Notes under the pieces: model-generated
What the model was told of the DNA's origin: nothing
Database searches by the model: none
Seen by the model: the letters and a program-made list of their open reading frames with translations, nothing else
Shown here: positions 18,019 to 25,816 of the stretch, piece by piece
Numbering within the stretch: position 1 is the stretch's first letter
Layout of the letters: each line of letters starts with the position of its first letter
Program-made: the position numbers and the translations under genes
Origin: an uncultured Oscillospiraceae bacterium
Lineage (GTDB): Bacteria > Bacillota > Clostridia > Oscillospirales > Oscillospiraceae
NCBI GenBank assembly: GCA_944387015.1
Contig: CALXDH010000005.1
Location: 23,675-87,674, forward strand
Direction of reading: 5' to 3'
Length of the DNA stretch: 64,000 nt

Positions 18019-18836
18019 GTGCTGTGCGTTATCTTGCCGATTACCATACCCACTCCCGCATCTCCCCCGACGCCCGCCACCCCATGACGGAGATGGCCCG
18101 GGCCGCCGCGGAGGCGGGGCTGGACGAGATCTGCTTCACCGACCACGTGGAACCCATTTTGCTGGGTTCCGGCGCGCTGCGGGACCACTATGACTGGGCG
18201 GCCCTCACGGCGGAGTACGCCGCCGCCCGGAAGGACTGGGACGGAAAGCTGACGCTGCGGCTGGGCATCGAGCTGGGCGAGGCCGTCCGGGACCTGCCCC
18301 GGACGGAGCGGCTGCTGGCAGATGCGCCGGAGCTGGACTTTATCATCGGGTCCATCCATGCCCTCTCGGAAGCGTTTGGCCACGAGGGCCTCTACACCTT
18401 CTGCCCCGCCGACGAGGCGGAGGCCCGCCGGGGCATCGCCGACTACCTGGACCGGGTCCAGGCCCTGGCGGACTGGGGCGGCTTTGATGTGCTGGGCCAT
18501 CTGACGCTGCCGCTGCGCTATCTTAATGAGCTTTACGGGTTCCATATGACCTTTGACGGCTTTGAGCCTCAGATGGAGGCCATTTTGCGCACCGTGATTC
18601 GGGGCGGCCGGGGCATCGAACTTAACACCAACCGGGGCCATACGCCCCTGCCGGATGAGAAGTGGCTGCGGATGTACCGGGAGCTGGGGGGCGAGATCAT
18701 CACGCTGGGCAGCGACGCCCATGCCCCCGGCGCGGTGGGCACCGCCATCCGGGAAAACCAGGCGCTGCTGCGGCGCTGCGGGTTCACCCGCTTTTGTACC
18801 TTCTGCCGCCGTCAGCCCATCTGGCACGAACTGTGA
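18015..18836 (+). CDS. PHP-domain histidinol-phosphatase
   Basis: A 273-residue PHP-superfamily phosphoesterase of the HisJ/HisK type, which removes phosphate from L-histidinol phosphate. Metal-binding motifs are visible in order: [17 protein letters not shown], the Glu of GIELGE, GSIHAL, and [12 protein letters not shown] near [11 protein letters not shown]. It overlaps dnaJ by four bases, so it is translated with the heat-shock operon. No other his gene is nearby, so the assignment rests on the family alone and a different phosphoester substrate is possible. Confidence 0.85.
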   Translation: MSAVRYLADYHTHSRISPDARHPMTEMARAAAEAGLDEICFTDHVEPILLGSGALRDHYDWAALTAEYAAARKDWDGKLTLRLGIELGEAVRDLPRTERLLADAPELDFIIGSIHALSEAFGHEGLYTFCPADEAEARRGIADYLDRVQALADWGGFDVLGHLTLPLRYLNELYGFHMTFDGFEPQMEAILRTVIRGGRGIELNTNRGHTPLPDEKWLRMYRELGGEIITLGSDAHAPGAVGTAIRENQALLRRCGFTRFCTFCRRQPIWHEL

Positions 18837-18908
18837 TTGATTTTTCTCACCGCAGGGGGTACAATACCACTACCAAACGACAAACCGAGACAAAACGGGA
18901 GGAACATC

Positions 18909-19346
18909 ATGAAGATTGCGTTGGGCTGCGACCACGGCGGCTATGAGCTCAAGGAGCACATCAAGGGCGTGCTGGAAAAGCTGGGCCATACCTATGAGGA
19001 CTTTGGCTGCCATTCCAAGGAGAGCTGCGACTATCCGGACTTCGGCGCCGCCGCTGCCCGGGCGGTGGCGGAGGGACGCTGCGACCGGGGACTGGTGTTC
19101 TGCACCACCGGTATCGGCATTTCCATCGCCGCCAATAAGATCCGCGGCATCCGCTGCGCCCACTGTGCCGATCCCCTGGAGGCGGAGCTGACCCGCCGCC
19201 ATAACGATGCCAATATGATGGCCATCGGCGCCGGTTTCACCGGGGAGAAATTGGCTGAGCGGATGGTGGAGGTCTTTTTGAGCACCGAATTCGAGGGCGG
19301 ACGCCATGCCCGCCGTGTGGATAAGATCATGGCGCTGGAGGCGTAA
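18909..19346 (+). CDS. rpiB: Ribose-5-phosphate isomerase B
   Basis: A 145-residue RpiB/LacAB-family sugar-phosphate isomerase interconverting ribose 5-phosphate and ribulose 5-phosphate. Signatures: ALGCDHGGYELKEHI, CDYPDFG, VFCTTGIGISIAANKIRGIR across the active-site Cys, and RRHNDANMMAIG. The start at 18909 has ACGGGAGG upstream. RpiB may also act on allose 6-phosphate. With rpe at the left edge, two enzymes of the non-oxidative pentose pathway lie in this window, though not in one operon. Confidence 0.95.
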   Translation: MKIALGCDHGGYELKEHIKGVLEKLGHTYEDFGCHSKESCDYPDFGAAAARAVAEGRCDRGLVFCTTGIGISIAANKIRGIRCAHCADPLEAELTRRHNDANMMAIGAGFTGEKLAERMVEVFLSTEFEGGRHARRVDKIMALEA

Positions 19347-19382
19347 GCGTCCCGCCGGGCAGGAAGAAATGAGGTGACGGAA

Positions 19383-20405
19383 ATGGCTGGAGCGAGAGGA
19401 TACCACAGCTACCGCGGGCGGACCCCCAAGAGCAGGATCGTCCTTGCGGTGATTTTGGTGGTCATCATTCTGGCTGCCGTGCTGTTTATGGTGTTTCAGC
19501 AGTTTGTGGTCTACGACGAGACGGGGCACGCCCGGCTGGATCTGCCCTGGCAGACGGAAGAGCCCTCCCAAGAGGAGGAACCGCCTGACAATGTGGAGAT
19601 CACCGTGGAAGAGCCGGAGCGCACGGAGACGAAGACCCTCCAGCTTGACGCTGCGCCCCTGACCGATTGGGACAGCGCCGCCGCCCAGGCCGCCGCGGCC
19701 GGCTGCAACAGTGTGGCCGTCACCGTGAAGGACGCGTCGGGCCAGGTCTACTTTGACAGCGCCCAGCCCGCGGCCTCCGGCGCCATCCGGACGGAGAGCA
19801 CCACAGCCGCGGCCCTCACAGCCATGACCGCCTCGGACACCTATACCATCGCCCGGCTCTCCTGCCTGCTGGACCCCATCGCGGCCAAGGCGGACGTGGA
19901 GGGCATGGGCCTCAAAAACACCGGCGGCTATATCTTCTACGACGGCAACAACCTCAACTGGCTGGACCCCTCCAAGCCCGCCGCCCGGCAGTATCTGTGC
20001 GGCCTTGCCAAGGAGCTGGCGGAGATGGGCTTTGACGAGATCCTGCTCACGGACGTGAGCTATCCCACGGAGGGAAAGCTGGATAAGATCGCCTACGGCG
20101 AGACCGGCAAGGTGCAGAATCTCAATACGTTCCTGGATGAGATGCGGGCGGCTCTCGCGGCGTATGATGTGAAACTCTCCATCGAGCTTCCGGCCGCCGC
20201 CGTCTCCGAGGGCAGCGACAGCCAGGCGGGACTGACCCTGGCGGACATTGCCCCCCGGGTGGACCGGATCTATGCGGTCACCACCGAGGACCAGATCTCT
20301 GCTCTCTCCCAGGCGGTGAGCGCTGCTTCGGCCGAGACGGAGTTCGTGCCGGAGCTGGCCGCGGCACCCGCCGCATTCACCGGCAGCTGGCTGGTAACGG
20401 GCTGA
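19383..20405 (+). CDS. Membrane-anchored DUF4015-like (putative glycoside hydrolase fold) protein
   Basis: About 340 residues. A basic start, one membrane segment (residues about 17-38, IVLAVILVVIILAAVLFMVF), a Pro/Glu-rich linker (EEPSQEEEPPDNVEITVEEPE), then an extracellular TIM-barrel-like region. The segment WLDPSKPAARQYLCGLAKEL followed by AEMGFDEILLTDVSYP resembles the putative glycosyl hydrolase domain DUF4015, but the key acidic residues could not be verified. The ATG at 19383 follows GAGGTG by seven bases; a GTG at 19374 overlaps that site. Possible role in cell-wall or exopolysaccharide handling, by fold only. Confidence 0.65.
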   Translation: MAGARGYHSYRGRTPKSRIVLAVILVVIILAAVLFMVFQQFVVYDETGHARLDLPWQTEEPSQEEEPPDNVEITVEEPERTETKTLQLDAAPLTDWDSAAAQAAAAGCNSVAVTVKDASGQVYFDSAQPAASGAIRTESTTAAALTAMTASDTYTIARLSCLLDPIAAKADVEGMGLKNTGGYIFYDGNNLNWLDPSKPAARQYLCGLAKELAEMGFDEILLTDVSYPTEGKLDKIAYGETGKVQNLNTFLDEMRAALAAYDVKLSIELPAAAVSEGSDSQAGLTLADIAPRVDRIYAVTTEDQISALSQAVSAASAETEFVPELAAAPAAFTGSWLVTG

Positions 20406-20421
20406 AAAACCGACAAGCATC

Positions 20422-20458
20422 AAAAAGGGACCGTGCCTGAAGGCACGGTCCCTTTTTT
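20422..20458. terminator. Bidirectional terminator
   Basis: A perfect stem AAAAAGGGACCGTGCC / GGCACGGTCCCTTTTT with a TGAA loop, between convergent genes. Confidence 0.92.
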
Positions 20459-20459
20459 G

Positions 20460-21173
20460 TTACAGCGTGAAGCACTGCCCGTTCCGCTCCACCATCCGCA
20501 CCTGCCCGGCAAAGGCGGGACAGGCGGCGAGAAAGTCCCGGGTGAAGGAGAACTGCTCCCACTGGTGCATGGGCAGAAGACAGGCGGTGTCCGTCAGCTC
20601 CAGGAAGTACCGGGCGCCCCGGAAGCCGTCCTCCCCCAGACGGGGGTCCACCGGGAACATGGCAAGGTCCATGTGCCGCCCCCGGAGAGGCTCGCAGTAG
20701 CGCTTAAAGTTGACCTCCATGTTCCGGTTCCAGGCCTTGTCCTCCCCCTCCCAGTGCCACCAGTTGAGATCTCCGGCGTGGAAGATGGTCTTTCCCTCCA
20801 GGGAGACCAGGAACGCCACCCCCTCATCGGTGGAGGGCAGCGTCTCCACGGTGACGCCGGGAATGGGGGAAACCGTCTCGCCGCCGCCTAAGGCCAGGCA
20901 GCGCGCAGCCACGTCGTCGGAGAGGTTCCACCGGGTGCGATTGCGCTCCGTCAGGCGGATGTCCTTTCCCAGCAGGAAGCGGACGTCCCGCCCGCCCTCC
21001 GCCAGGGAGAAGATGGCGGGGTTGAAGTGGTCCTTATGGCGGTGGCTGGCAAAGACCAGCAGCGGCCGGTCCGCCGGCAGGGGCGGCAGCTCTCCCTTCC
21101 ACCAGTCAAAGAGCAGCGAAGCCGTCTCCAGCTCCAGAAAAAAGCCGCTGTGGGCCAAGAACGTGACGCGCAT
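20460..21173 (-). CDS. MBL-fold metal-dependent hydrolase
   Basis: A 237-residue metallo-beta-lactamase-fold protein. Metal ligands are seen in SHRHKDHFN (HxHxDH), HAGDLNWWHWEG and the C-terminal LLPMHQW. It resembles the small hydrolases related to UlaG/RomA rather than glyoxalase II or beta-lactamases. Substrate unknown. Its start overlaps by one base the stop of the YbjQ-like gene upstream (TGATG), so the two form an operon. Confidence 0.85.
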   Translation of the reverse strand: MRVTFLAHSGFFLELETASLLFDWWKGELPPLPADRPLLVFASHRHKDHFNPAIFSLAEGGRDVRFLLGKDIRLTERNRTRWNLSDDVAARCLALGGGETVSPIPGVTVETLPSTDEGVAFLVSLEGKTIFHAGDLNWWHWEGEDKAWNRNMEVNFKRYCEPLRGRHMDLAMFPVDPRLGEDGFRGARYFLELTDTACLLPMHQWEQFSFTRDFLAACPAFAGQVRMVERNGQCFTL

Positions 21174-21484
21174 CAGCAGAACTTCACCGCCGTTCCGTAG
21201 GCGATGACCTCCGCAGCGCCCTGCATCACAGAGGAGGACGCGTACCGCAGGCCCACCACCGCGTCGGCTCCCAGCTCCTCGGCGGCGTCCACCATCCGCT
21301 TGGTGGCGATCTGACGGGCCTCGTTGAGCATCTCCGTGTAGCCGGTGATCTCACCGCCCACCAGGGTCTTCATGCCGGCCATGAAATCCCGGCCGAAGTT
21401 TTTGCTGTATACCACGGTGCCCTTGACGGTGTCCAGCGCCTCGAAGGCCTGACCGGGAATGGTCTCAATGGTGAAAAGCTTCAT
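21173..21484 (-). CDS. YbjQ/UPF0145 family protein
   Basis: A 103-residue protein of the YbjQ (DUF74, putative heavy-metal-binding) family: FTIETIPGQAFEALDTVKGTVVYSKNFGRDF split over the start, then GGEITGYTEMLNEAR and GADAVVGLRYASSSVM. Members assemble into pentameric/decameric rings; their cellular role is not settled. The start at 21484 has TAAGGAGGAA upstream; the frame up to 21517 lacks a better site. It leads a two-gene unit with the MBL hydrolase. Confidence 0.88.
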   Translation of the reverse strand: MKLFTIETIPGQAFEALDTVKGTVVYSKNFGRDFMAGMKTLVGGEITGYTEMLNEARQIATKRMVDAAEELGADAVVGLRYASSSVMQGAAEVIAYGTAVKFC

Positions 21485-21564
21485 GTTGGGTTCCTCCTTA
21501 TGTGTTAAAAAAATCAATGTGGATTTCCACGATCTTCCGTTGGATTTGTGGAAAACGGACGGGA

Positions 21565-22227
21565 TCAGTATTTTTTGGCGTCGTCCTCCTCGCCCCGGCC
21601 GATCTCATGGATCCGCTGGACCAGGGCCACGATTATCCCCAGGATCACCGCCGCCGGAATGGCCACCAGCAGCGCCAGCAGCGGCAGCGGGGGCGCTCCC
21701 GCCGGGTCCGTGTCAAAGGCCCAGAGAAAGAGCCAGATGAGGCCCGCCATGAAAACCGCCATCAGCACGGTCATCAGCACCGGCGCCACATAGCGGCGGC
21801 GCCGGGTGTCCTGCTTCTGCTTGTTCATAAAGGTCGTCCCCTCCTGTTCCATTCGCTCCATCCGGGCGAGGAGCGACTCCGCGTCCAGGTGGTCCAGCCG
21901 CTCATGAGAATCGGTCAGCTCCGCACACAGCCGGGCGGCGTCCGCCAGGTTCTGCCGCTCCCGCTCCAGGCTCACCAGATGCCGCCGCATACCGTCCCCC
22001 ACGGTGTGGACGCCGCTTTGCATCTGGCGGATCTCCTCCAGGGGCACGCCCAGCTTGCGCAGCAGTTTGATGCGCCGCAGGGCGTCCACCTCCGCCTCGC
22101 CGTAATCCCGGTAGCCGTTCTGGCTGTTCCGGCGGGGGCTGAGCAGCCCCTGCTCCTCATAAAAGCGGATATTTTTCTTGGTGATGCCCACCAGGGCCTC
22201 CACCTCGTTGATTTTCAAGGGCCTCAC
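21565..22227 (-). CDS. MerR-family regulator with two C-terminal membrane segments
   Basis: A 220-residue protein. The N-terminal MerR winged helix (LKINEVEALVGITKKNIRFYEEQ, read over 22148-22220, then GYRDYGEAEVDALRRIKLLRKLG) is followed by a coiled coil (about residues 80-135) and then, after a basic stretch (KQKQDTRRRR), two hydrophobic segments, residues about 147-170 (APVLMTVLMAVFMAGLIWLF) and about 180-207 (LPLLALLVAIPAAVILGIIV). The effector domain is thus a membrane hairpin, suggesting it senses a membrane event or lipophilic compound. GTG at 22227 is the likely start; TTG at 22215 is possible. It is divergent from mutY. Confidence 0.85.
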   Translation of the reverse strand: MRPLKINEVEALVGITKKNIRFYEEQGLLSPRRNSQNGYRDYGEAEVDALRRIKLLRKLGVPLEEIRQMQSGVHTVGDGMRRHLVSLERERQNLADAARLCAELTDSHERLDHLDAESLLARMERMEQEGTTFMNKQKQDTRRRRYVAPVLMTVLMAVFMAGLIWLFLWAFDTDPAGAPPLPLLALLVAIPAAVILGIIVALVQRIHEIGRGEEDDAKKY

Positions 22228-22244
22228 TTCCCCCTTCCGGGGCT

Positions 22245-22275
22245 ATGGTATACCTTCCACCTGGGGGAAAGTCAA
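22245..22275 (-). promoter_or_regulatory. MerR-type promoter with 19-base spacer
   Basis: On the minus strand TTGACT (complement of 22270-22275), 19 bases, TACCAT (complement of 22245-22250). The overlong 19-base spacer is the hallmark of promoters activated by MerR-family proteins through DNA distortion. An imperfect dyad ACTTTCC-N7-GGAAGGT lies between and over the hexamers. It serves the MerR gene itself, implying autoregulation. Confidence 0.6.
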
Positions 22276-22325
22276 GAGCTGTGGAAAAAAATCCGCCGGA
22301 GGGGTGGGAACCGTCCGCCGGTTAT

Positions 22326-22345
22326 GGTACAATCATACCATGTGT
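22326..22345 (+). promoter_or_regulatory. Extended -10 element at the mutY start codon, with small dyad
   Basis: TGGTACAAT (TG-N-TACAAT, 22325-22333) ends six bases before the mutY ATG at 22340. No convincing -35 is seen at the normal distance. The dyad ATGGTA-N6-TACCAT overlaps it. There is no purine-rich ribosome site between it and the ATG. Confidence 0.4.
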
Positions 22346-23434
22346 GATGAGATTTTGACAACCAAAACCCCCCTTTCCGACCTGCCGGAACCGCTGCTGG
22401 ACTGGTACCGCGCCAACGCCCGGGACCTGCCCTGGCGCCGCACCCGGGACCCCTACCGGATCTGGGTGTCGGAGATCATGCTCCAGCAGACCCGGGTGGC
22501 GGCGGTCCTGGGGTATTATGCCCGGTTTCTCGACGCCTTCCCCACGGTGGAAGCATTGGCGGCGGCACCGGAGCAGCAGCTGATGAAGCTCTGGGAGGGC
22601 CTGGGCTATTACAGCCGGGCCCGGAACCTTCAAAAGGCCGCCGGACTGGTGGCGGAACGGGGTTCCTTTCCGGACACCTATGCAGAGCTCCTCTCCCTGC
22701 CGGGAGTGGGCGATTACACCGCCAGCGCCATCGCCTCGGCGGCGTTCGGCCGGCGGGAGGCGGCGGTGGACGGCAACGTGCTGCGGGTGGTGACCCGGCT
22801 GACGGACTGCCATGACGACATCGCCGACCCCAAAACGAAAAAGGCGATCCGGGCCCAGGTCCAGGCGGTGATGCCGGAGGCGGCGGAGGACATCCGCATC
22901 TTCAACCAGGCCACTATGGAGCTGGGGGCCACGGTCTGCGTCCCCAACGGTCCCCCCAAGTGCGAGGTGTGCCCGGCGGCGGGATTCTGCCTGGGGCGTC
23001 TGCGGGGCACAGCGCCGGTGCTGCCGGTGAAGGCGGCGAAAAAGGCCCGCCGGGTAGAGGAGCGGACGGTGCTGGTGCTGCTGCGCCAGGGCCGGACGGC
23101 GCTGCGCCGCCGGCCCGGCCGGGGGCTTCTGGCGGGGCTGTGGGAATTTCCCAATGTGGACGGCGCCCTGGACGAGGACGCCGCCGGGGCGGCTGCTGCC
23201 GCCTGGGGGTTGACGGTGAAGGCCTGGCGGAACAAGCTGACGGCCAAGCACATCTTTACCCATGTGGAGTGGCACATGACCGGCTACACCCTGGAGGTGG
23301 AAGGAGACGGCCCGGCGGACTTTTTCTGGGCCGACGCCGCTGCGCTCCGGGAGCGGGCGGTGCCCTCCGCCTTTGCCCGGTACTATGCCGAGGCCATGAC
23401 GGAACTGGAGGACGTATGGAACGAATCGAACTGA
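22340..23434 (+). CDS. mutY: A/G-specific adenine glycosylase MutY
   Basis: A 364-residue base-excision repair enzyme that removes adenine mispaired with 8-oxoguanine. Motifs: NARDLPWRRTRDPYRIWVSE, EIMLQQTRVAAV, helix-hairpin-helix LPGVGDYTASAIAS with the catalytic Asp in VDGNVLRVVTRL, the [4Fe-4S] loop (CVPNGPPKCEVCPAAGFC) and a C-terminal NUDIX-like domain (LLAGLWEFPN, KHIFTHVEWHMTGY). The ATG at 22340 is the only sensible start near the conserved N-terminus, yet it lacks a ribosome site and lies right behind an extended -10, hinting at a leaderless message. Confidence 0.94.
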   Translation: MCDEILTTKTPLSDLPEPLLDWYRANARDLPWRRTRDPYRIWVSEIMLQQTRVAAVLGYYARFLDAFPTVEALAAAPEQQLMKLWEGLGYYSRARNLQKAAGLVAERGSFPDTYAELLSLPGVGDYTASAIASAAFGRREAAVDGNVLRVVTRLTDCHDDIADPKTKKAIRAQVQAVMPEAAEDIRIFNQATMELGATVCVPNGPPKCEVCPAAGFCLGRLRGTAPVLPVKAAKKARRVEERTVLVLLRQGRTALRRRPGRGLLAGLWEFPNVDGALDEDAAGAAAAAWGLTVKAWRNKLTAKHIFTHVEWHMTGYTLEVEGDGPADFFWADAAALRERAVPSAFARYYAEAMTELEDVWNESN

Positions 23435-24153
23435 GCACCCTGGCCATCCTGGCGGTGATTCTCTTTTTCCTGGGCTGGTGGTTCAAGGGCTGGGCCCGGC
23501 GGCTTCGGCAGCAGGTGGAAAACGGCGAAGCGGTGGAACCCACGGAGGAGACGGTCCTCCAGGCACCGCCGCCTGTGTCCCTCCCCACTCCGGCGCAGGT
23601 CTCCCAGGAGCCGGACGGCCCGGTGCCCTTCGGGTACAAGACCACCTGGATGGCCCTGCGCTGCGATGATCCGGAGCGGATCATCTCCGCCCTGCGGCCC
23701 CGTCTGCGGCAAAGCGCCAACTGGACCACGGGCCTGGCGGCGGTGGACGCACAGACGGAGAGGCGGGTGTTCGTCTCCCCGGCGCTGGAGGGCTGGGTGC
23801 TGGCCGTGGGCGGCCCCGAGATGCTGCAGGAGGAACTGGCGGTGCAGTTCCCCCAGGCCCAGCGGTTTATGAGCCACCGGACCTCCGGCTGCTTTGGCTG
23901 GGCGCTCTATGAAAACGGGCACTGTTGCCGGCGGTACGCCTGCCTGGACGGGCAGGTGGAGAGCACGGGAGAGCTGACGCCCCAGGAGCGGGTTCTGGGC
24001 TTTGACCGCTTCCCCACGCCGGAGAATGCCGACACCTGTGAGACTCTGCCCGATGAGGAGGACGTGCTGAACATCGCCGCCGCCTGGGGCGTGGACCCCC
24101 GGTTTGAAGAGACGGCGTACCCGCCTTCTGCCGGGTGGGTGTGCGGACTGTAA
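23416..24153 (+). CDS. Uncharacterised membrane-anchored protein
   Basis: Family not recognised. 245 residues: one N-terminal membrane segment (LSTLAILAVILFFLGWWF), a Pro-rich linker, then a soluble domain of about 180 residues that begins PFGYKTTWMALRCDDPERI and is rich in Trp and acidic residues. The start overlaps the 3' end of mutY by 19 bases and has TGGAGG upstream, so it is translationally linked to mutY. It heads a run of five short-spaced genes of mostly unknown role leading to tdk. Confidence 0.7.
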   Translation: MERIELSTLAILAVILFFLGWWFKGWARRLRQQVENGEAVEPTEETVLQAPPPVSLPTPAQVSQEPDGPVPFGYKTTWMALRCDDPERIISALRPRLRQSANWTTGLAAVDAQTERRVFVSPALEGWVLAVGGPEMLQEELAVQFPQAQRFMSHRTSGCFGWALYENGHCCRRYACLDGQVESTGELTPQERVLGFDRFPTPENADTCETLPDEEDVLNIAAAWGVDPRFEETAYPPSAGWVCGL

Positions 24154-24177
24154 GGCGATACGCCGGGAGGACGCGGA

Positions 24178-24369
24178 ATGGAACTTGTCAATATTGCGGG
24201 CATCGCGCTGCTGATGCTGCTGGTGAGAAAGCTCATCTGGTGTGTGCGGTGGCTGTGGTGCTATTACCACGGCCGTCCCACGCCGGAGCCCATCTCCTTC
24301 CTGCCCCGGCGCACCGGGAGCGTTTTTAACGGGCACGTAGACCAGACCGGGCGTGATCAGGAGGAATGA
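24178..24369 (+). CDS. Small membrane protein of unknown function
   Basis: 63 residues: one hydrophobic helix (VNIAGIALLMLLVRKLIWCV), a Trp/Tyr/Cys-rich juxtamembrane part (WLWCYYHGR) and a polar tail. GGGAGG lies about 9 bases before the ATG, and the end overlaps the translation start region of the next gene. Family not recognised; kept as a real gene because of its ribosome site and tight operon spacing. Confidence 0.6.
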   Translation: MELVNIAGIALLMLLVRKLIWCVRWLWCYYHGRPTPEPISFLPRRTGSVFNGHVDQTGRDQEE

Positions 24370-24371
24370 AG

Positions 24372-24698
24372 ATGGCACTTTGGAACAAAACACCCCGGGA
24401 AGAACCGGTGGTCCCGATGCGCTGTCCCTGGTGCGGCGGGGCGATGAAGCGGGGGTATCTGACCAGCGGCCGGGATGCCGTCTACTTTTCCGAGGAGAAG
24501 CCCGGCATGGTGGAGTACCTGATTCGGGGAGCGGGCTGGCTTCGGCTGGACAACGAGGGCGGCTCCGTGAACACCTATAAGACCGCCTGGCACTGCCCTG
24601 CCTGCCGGAAACTGGTGGTGGATACCGCCGATATCCGCCCCAAGGGAGAATGGCCGGAGCTGGGACAGACGCCGGAGCCCGGTTCCGGGGACATCTGA
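24372..24698 (+). CDS. Small zinc-ribbon protein, DUF6487-like (copy 1)
   Basis: 108 residues. Two CxxC pairs, CPWCGGAMKRGYL near the N-terminus and CPACRKLVVDT near the C-terminus, frame a beta-rich middle (GRDAVYFSEEKPG, NTYKTAWHCPAC). This is the pattern of DUF6487-type zinc ribbons; no enzymatic function is known. The ATG at 24372 sits seven bases behind AGGAGGA (the ATG at 24366 is too close). Clearly paralogous to the next gene. Confidence 0.75.
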   Translation: MALWNKTPREEPVVPMRCPWCGGAMKRGYLTSGRDAVYFSEEKPGMVEYLIRGAGWLRLDNEGGSVNTYKTAWHCPACRKLVVDTADIRPKGEWPELGQTPEPGSGDI

Positions 24699-24726
24699 AA
24701 CAGGACGGAGACGAGGAGGAACGGCC

Positions 24727-25248
24727 ATGAGCTTTTGGAAGAAGAGCGACGACCCATGGGACTGGAAGGACGAGGAGGAGCGCCGTCCCCGGAAGGCGTC
24801 TGCGCCGCCGCCGGAGGAGGGCCAGCCGGCAGAGCCGGGGCTTTGGGAGGAGATCAAGGACCTGGGCAAGGTGCTGACAGAGAGCTGGAGCCCCCGGCAG
24901 AAGGATGAGGAAGACCCCATCCCGCCCATGACCTGCCCCTGGTGCGGCAAGGACATGCTGGGCGGATACCTCTACACCGGCCGGGACGCCATTGTCTGGG
25001 CCCGGAAGCGGCCGGGCTTTTTGTCGGTTGACAAGGAGCGGATCCGGGTAGACGACGAGGGCGGCGTCTTCAGCAGCTACAAGACCGCCTGGCGCTGCGA
25101 AAGCTGCGAAAAGCTGGTGTTGGACACCACCGGGATGCGCCGGATGGGCGAGGACCGCTATGTCGGTCCTTTTACGGAGACCAAGGAAGAAGAACCCAAC
25201 GAAACGAGAGAGGAAGACAGCAACCACAATGGCACAGCTTTACTTTAA
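24727..25248 (+). CDS. Zinc-ribbon protein, DUF6487-like (copy 2, with N-terminal extension)
   Basis: 173 residues. A charged N-terminal extension of about 65 residues (WKKSDDPWDWKDEEERRPR, PPPEEGQPAEPG) precedes the same zinc-ribbon core as the upstream gene: CPWCGKDMLGGYLYTGRDAI, then SSYKTAWRCESCEKLVLDTTG. The tail overlaps the tdk start by 20 bases. GAGGAAC sits before the ATG. Function unknown; the tandem pair suggests duplication followed by N-terminal divergence. Confidence 0.78.
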   Translation: MSFWKKSDDPWDWKDEEERRPRKASAPPPEEGQPAEPGLWEEIKDLGKVLTESWSPRQKDEEDPIPPMTCPWCGKDMLGGYLYTGRDAIVWARKRPGFLSVDKERIRVDDEGGVFSSYKTAWRCESCEKLVLDTTGMRRMGEDRYVGPFTETKEEEPNETREEDSNHNGTALL

Positions 25249-25816
25249 ATACGGAGCCATGGGCTCCAGCAAGACGGCCAACGCCCTGATGACCCGCTTC
25301 AACTACGAGGAGCGGGGCCAGCAGACCCTGCTGGTCAAACCCCGGGTGGACACCCGGGACGGGGACCACATGGTGGTCTCCCGGATCGGACTGACCTACC
25401 CGTGCATCTACTTTGATGAGATGCGGGCACTTTCCGTGATGGAGCTGCAGCAAAACGCCTGCATCATCGTGGACGAGGCCCAGTTCCTCACCAAAGAAGA
25501 GGTCATGTACCTGGTGTATCTGGTGGACGATCTGGGCATCCCCGTCATCTGCTACGGGCTCCGGGCGGACTTCAAGGGAGACCTCTTCCCCGGCAGCGAG
25601 GCGCTGCTGGTGATGGCGGACAAGCTGGAGGAGGTCAAGACCGTTTGCTGGTGCGGTCGGAAGGCCACCTTCAACGCCCGCTTTGACCACAGCGGCAAGG
25701 TTCTCAAGGAGGGCGCCCAGGTGGTGCTGGGGGCCAACGACCAGTACATCGGGCTGTGCCGCCGGCACTGGATGGCCGGGGACCTGGGCCCGGACTTCCA
25801 CGTGGAGGATTTATGA
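25229..25816 (+). CDS. tdk: Thymidine kinase (type II)
   Basis: A 195-residue salvage enzyme making dTMP from thymidine and ATP. The P-loop GAMGSSKTANAL, the Asp/Glu motif IIVDEAQFLTKEEV, the lasso region and zinc-site cysteines (VCWCGRKATFNARF ... LCRRHW) identify the type II family. It starts inside the previous gene in another frame and its stop overlaps the next start (ATGA), so it is embedded in the operon. Confidence 0.95.
   Translation: MAQLYFKYGAMGSSKTANALMTRFNYEERGQQTLLVKPRVDTRDGDHMVVSRIGLTYPCIYFDEMRALSVMELQQNACIIVDEAQFLTKEEVMYLVYLVDDLGIPVICYGLRADFKGDLFPGSEALLVMADKLEEVKTVCWCGRKATFNARFDHSGKVLKEGAQVVLGANDQYIGLCRRHWMAGDLGPDFHVEDL

Noticed and set aside
19374-19382. GTG start nine bases upstream for the DUF4015-like protein.
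   Set aside because: It overlaps the likely ribosome site GAGGTG; the ATG at 19383 is correctly spaced.
22960-24153. Long reading of the unknown anchored protein starting inside mutY.
   Set aside because: The part before 23416 is out of frame with mutY and lacks any signature; the ATG at 23416 has a ribosome site and begins a membrane segment.
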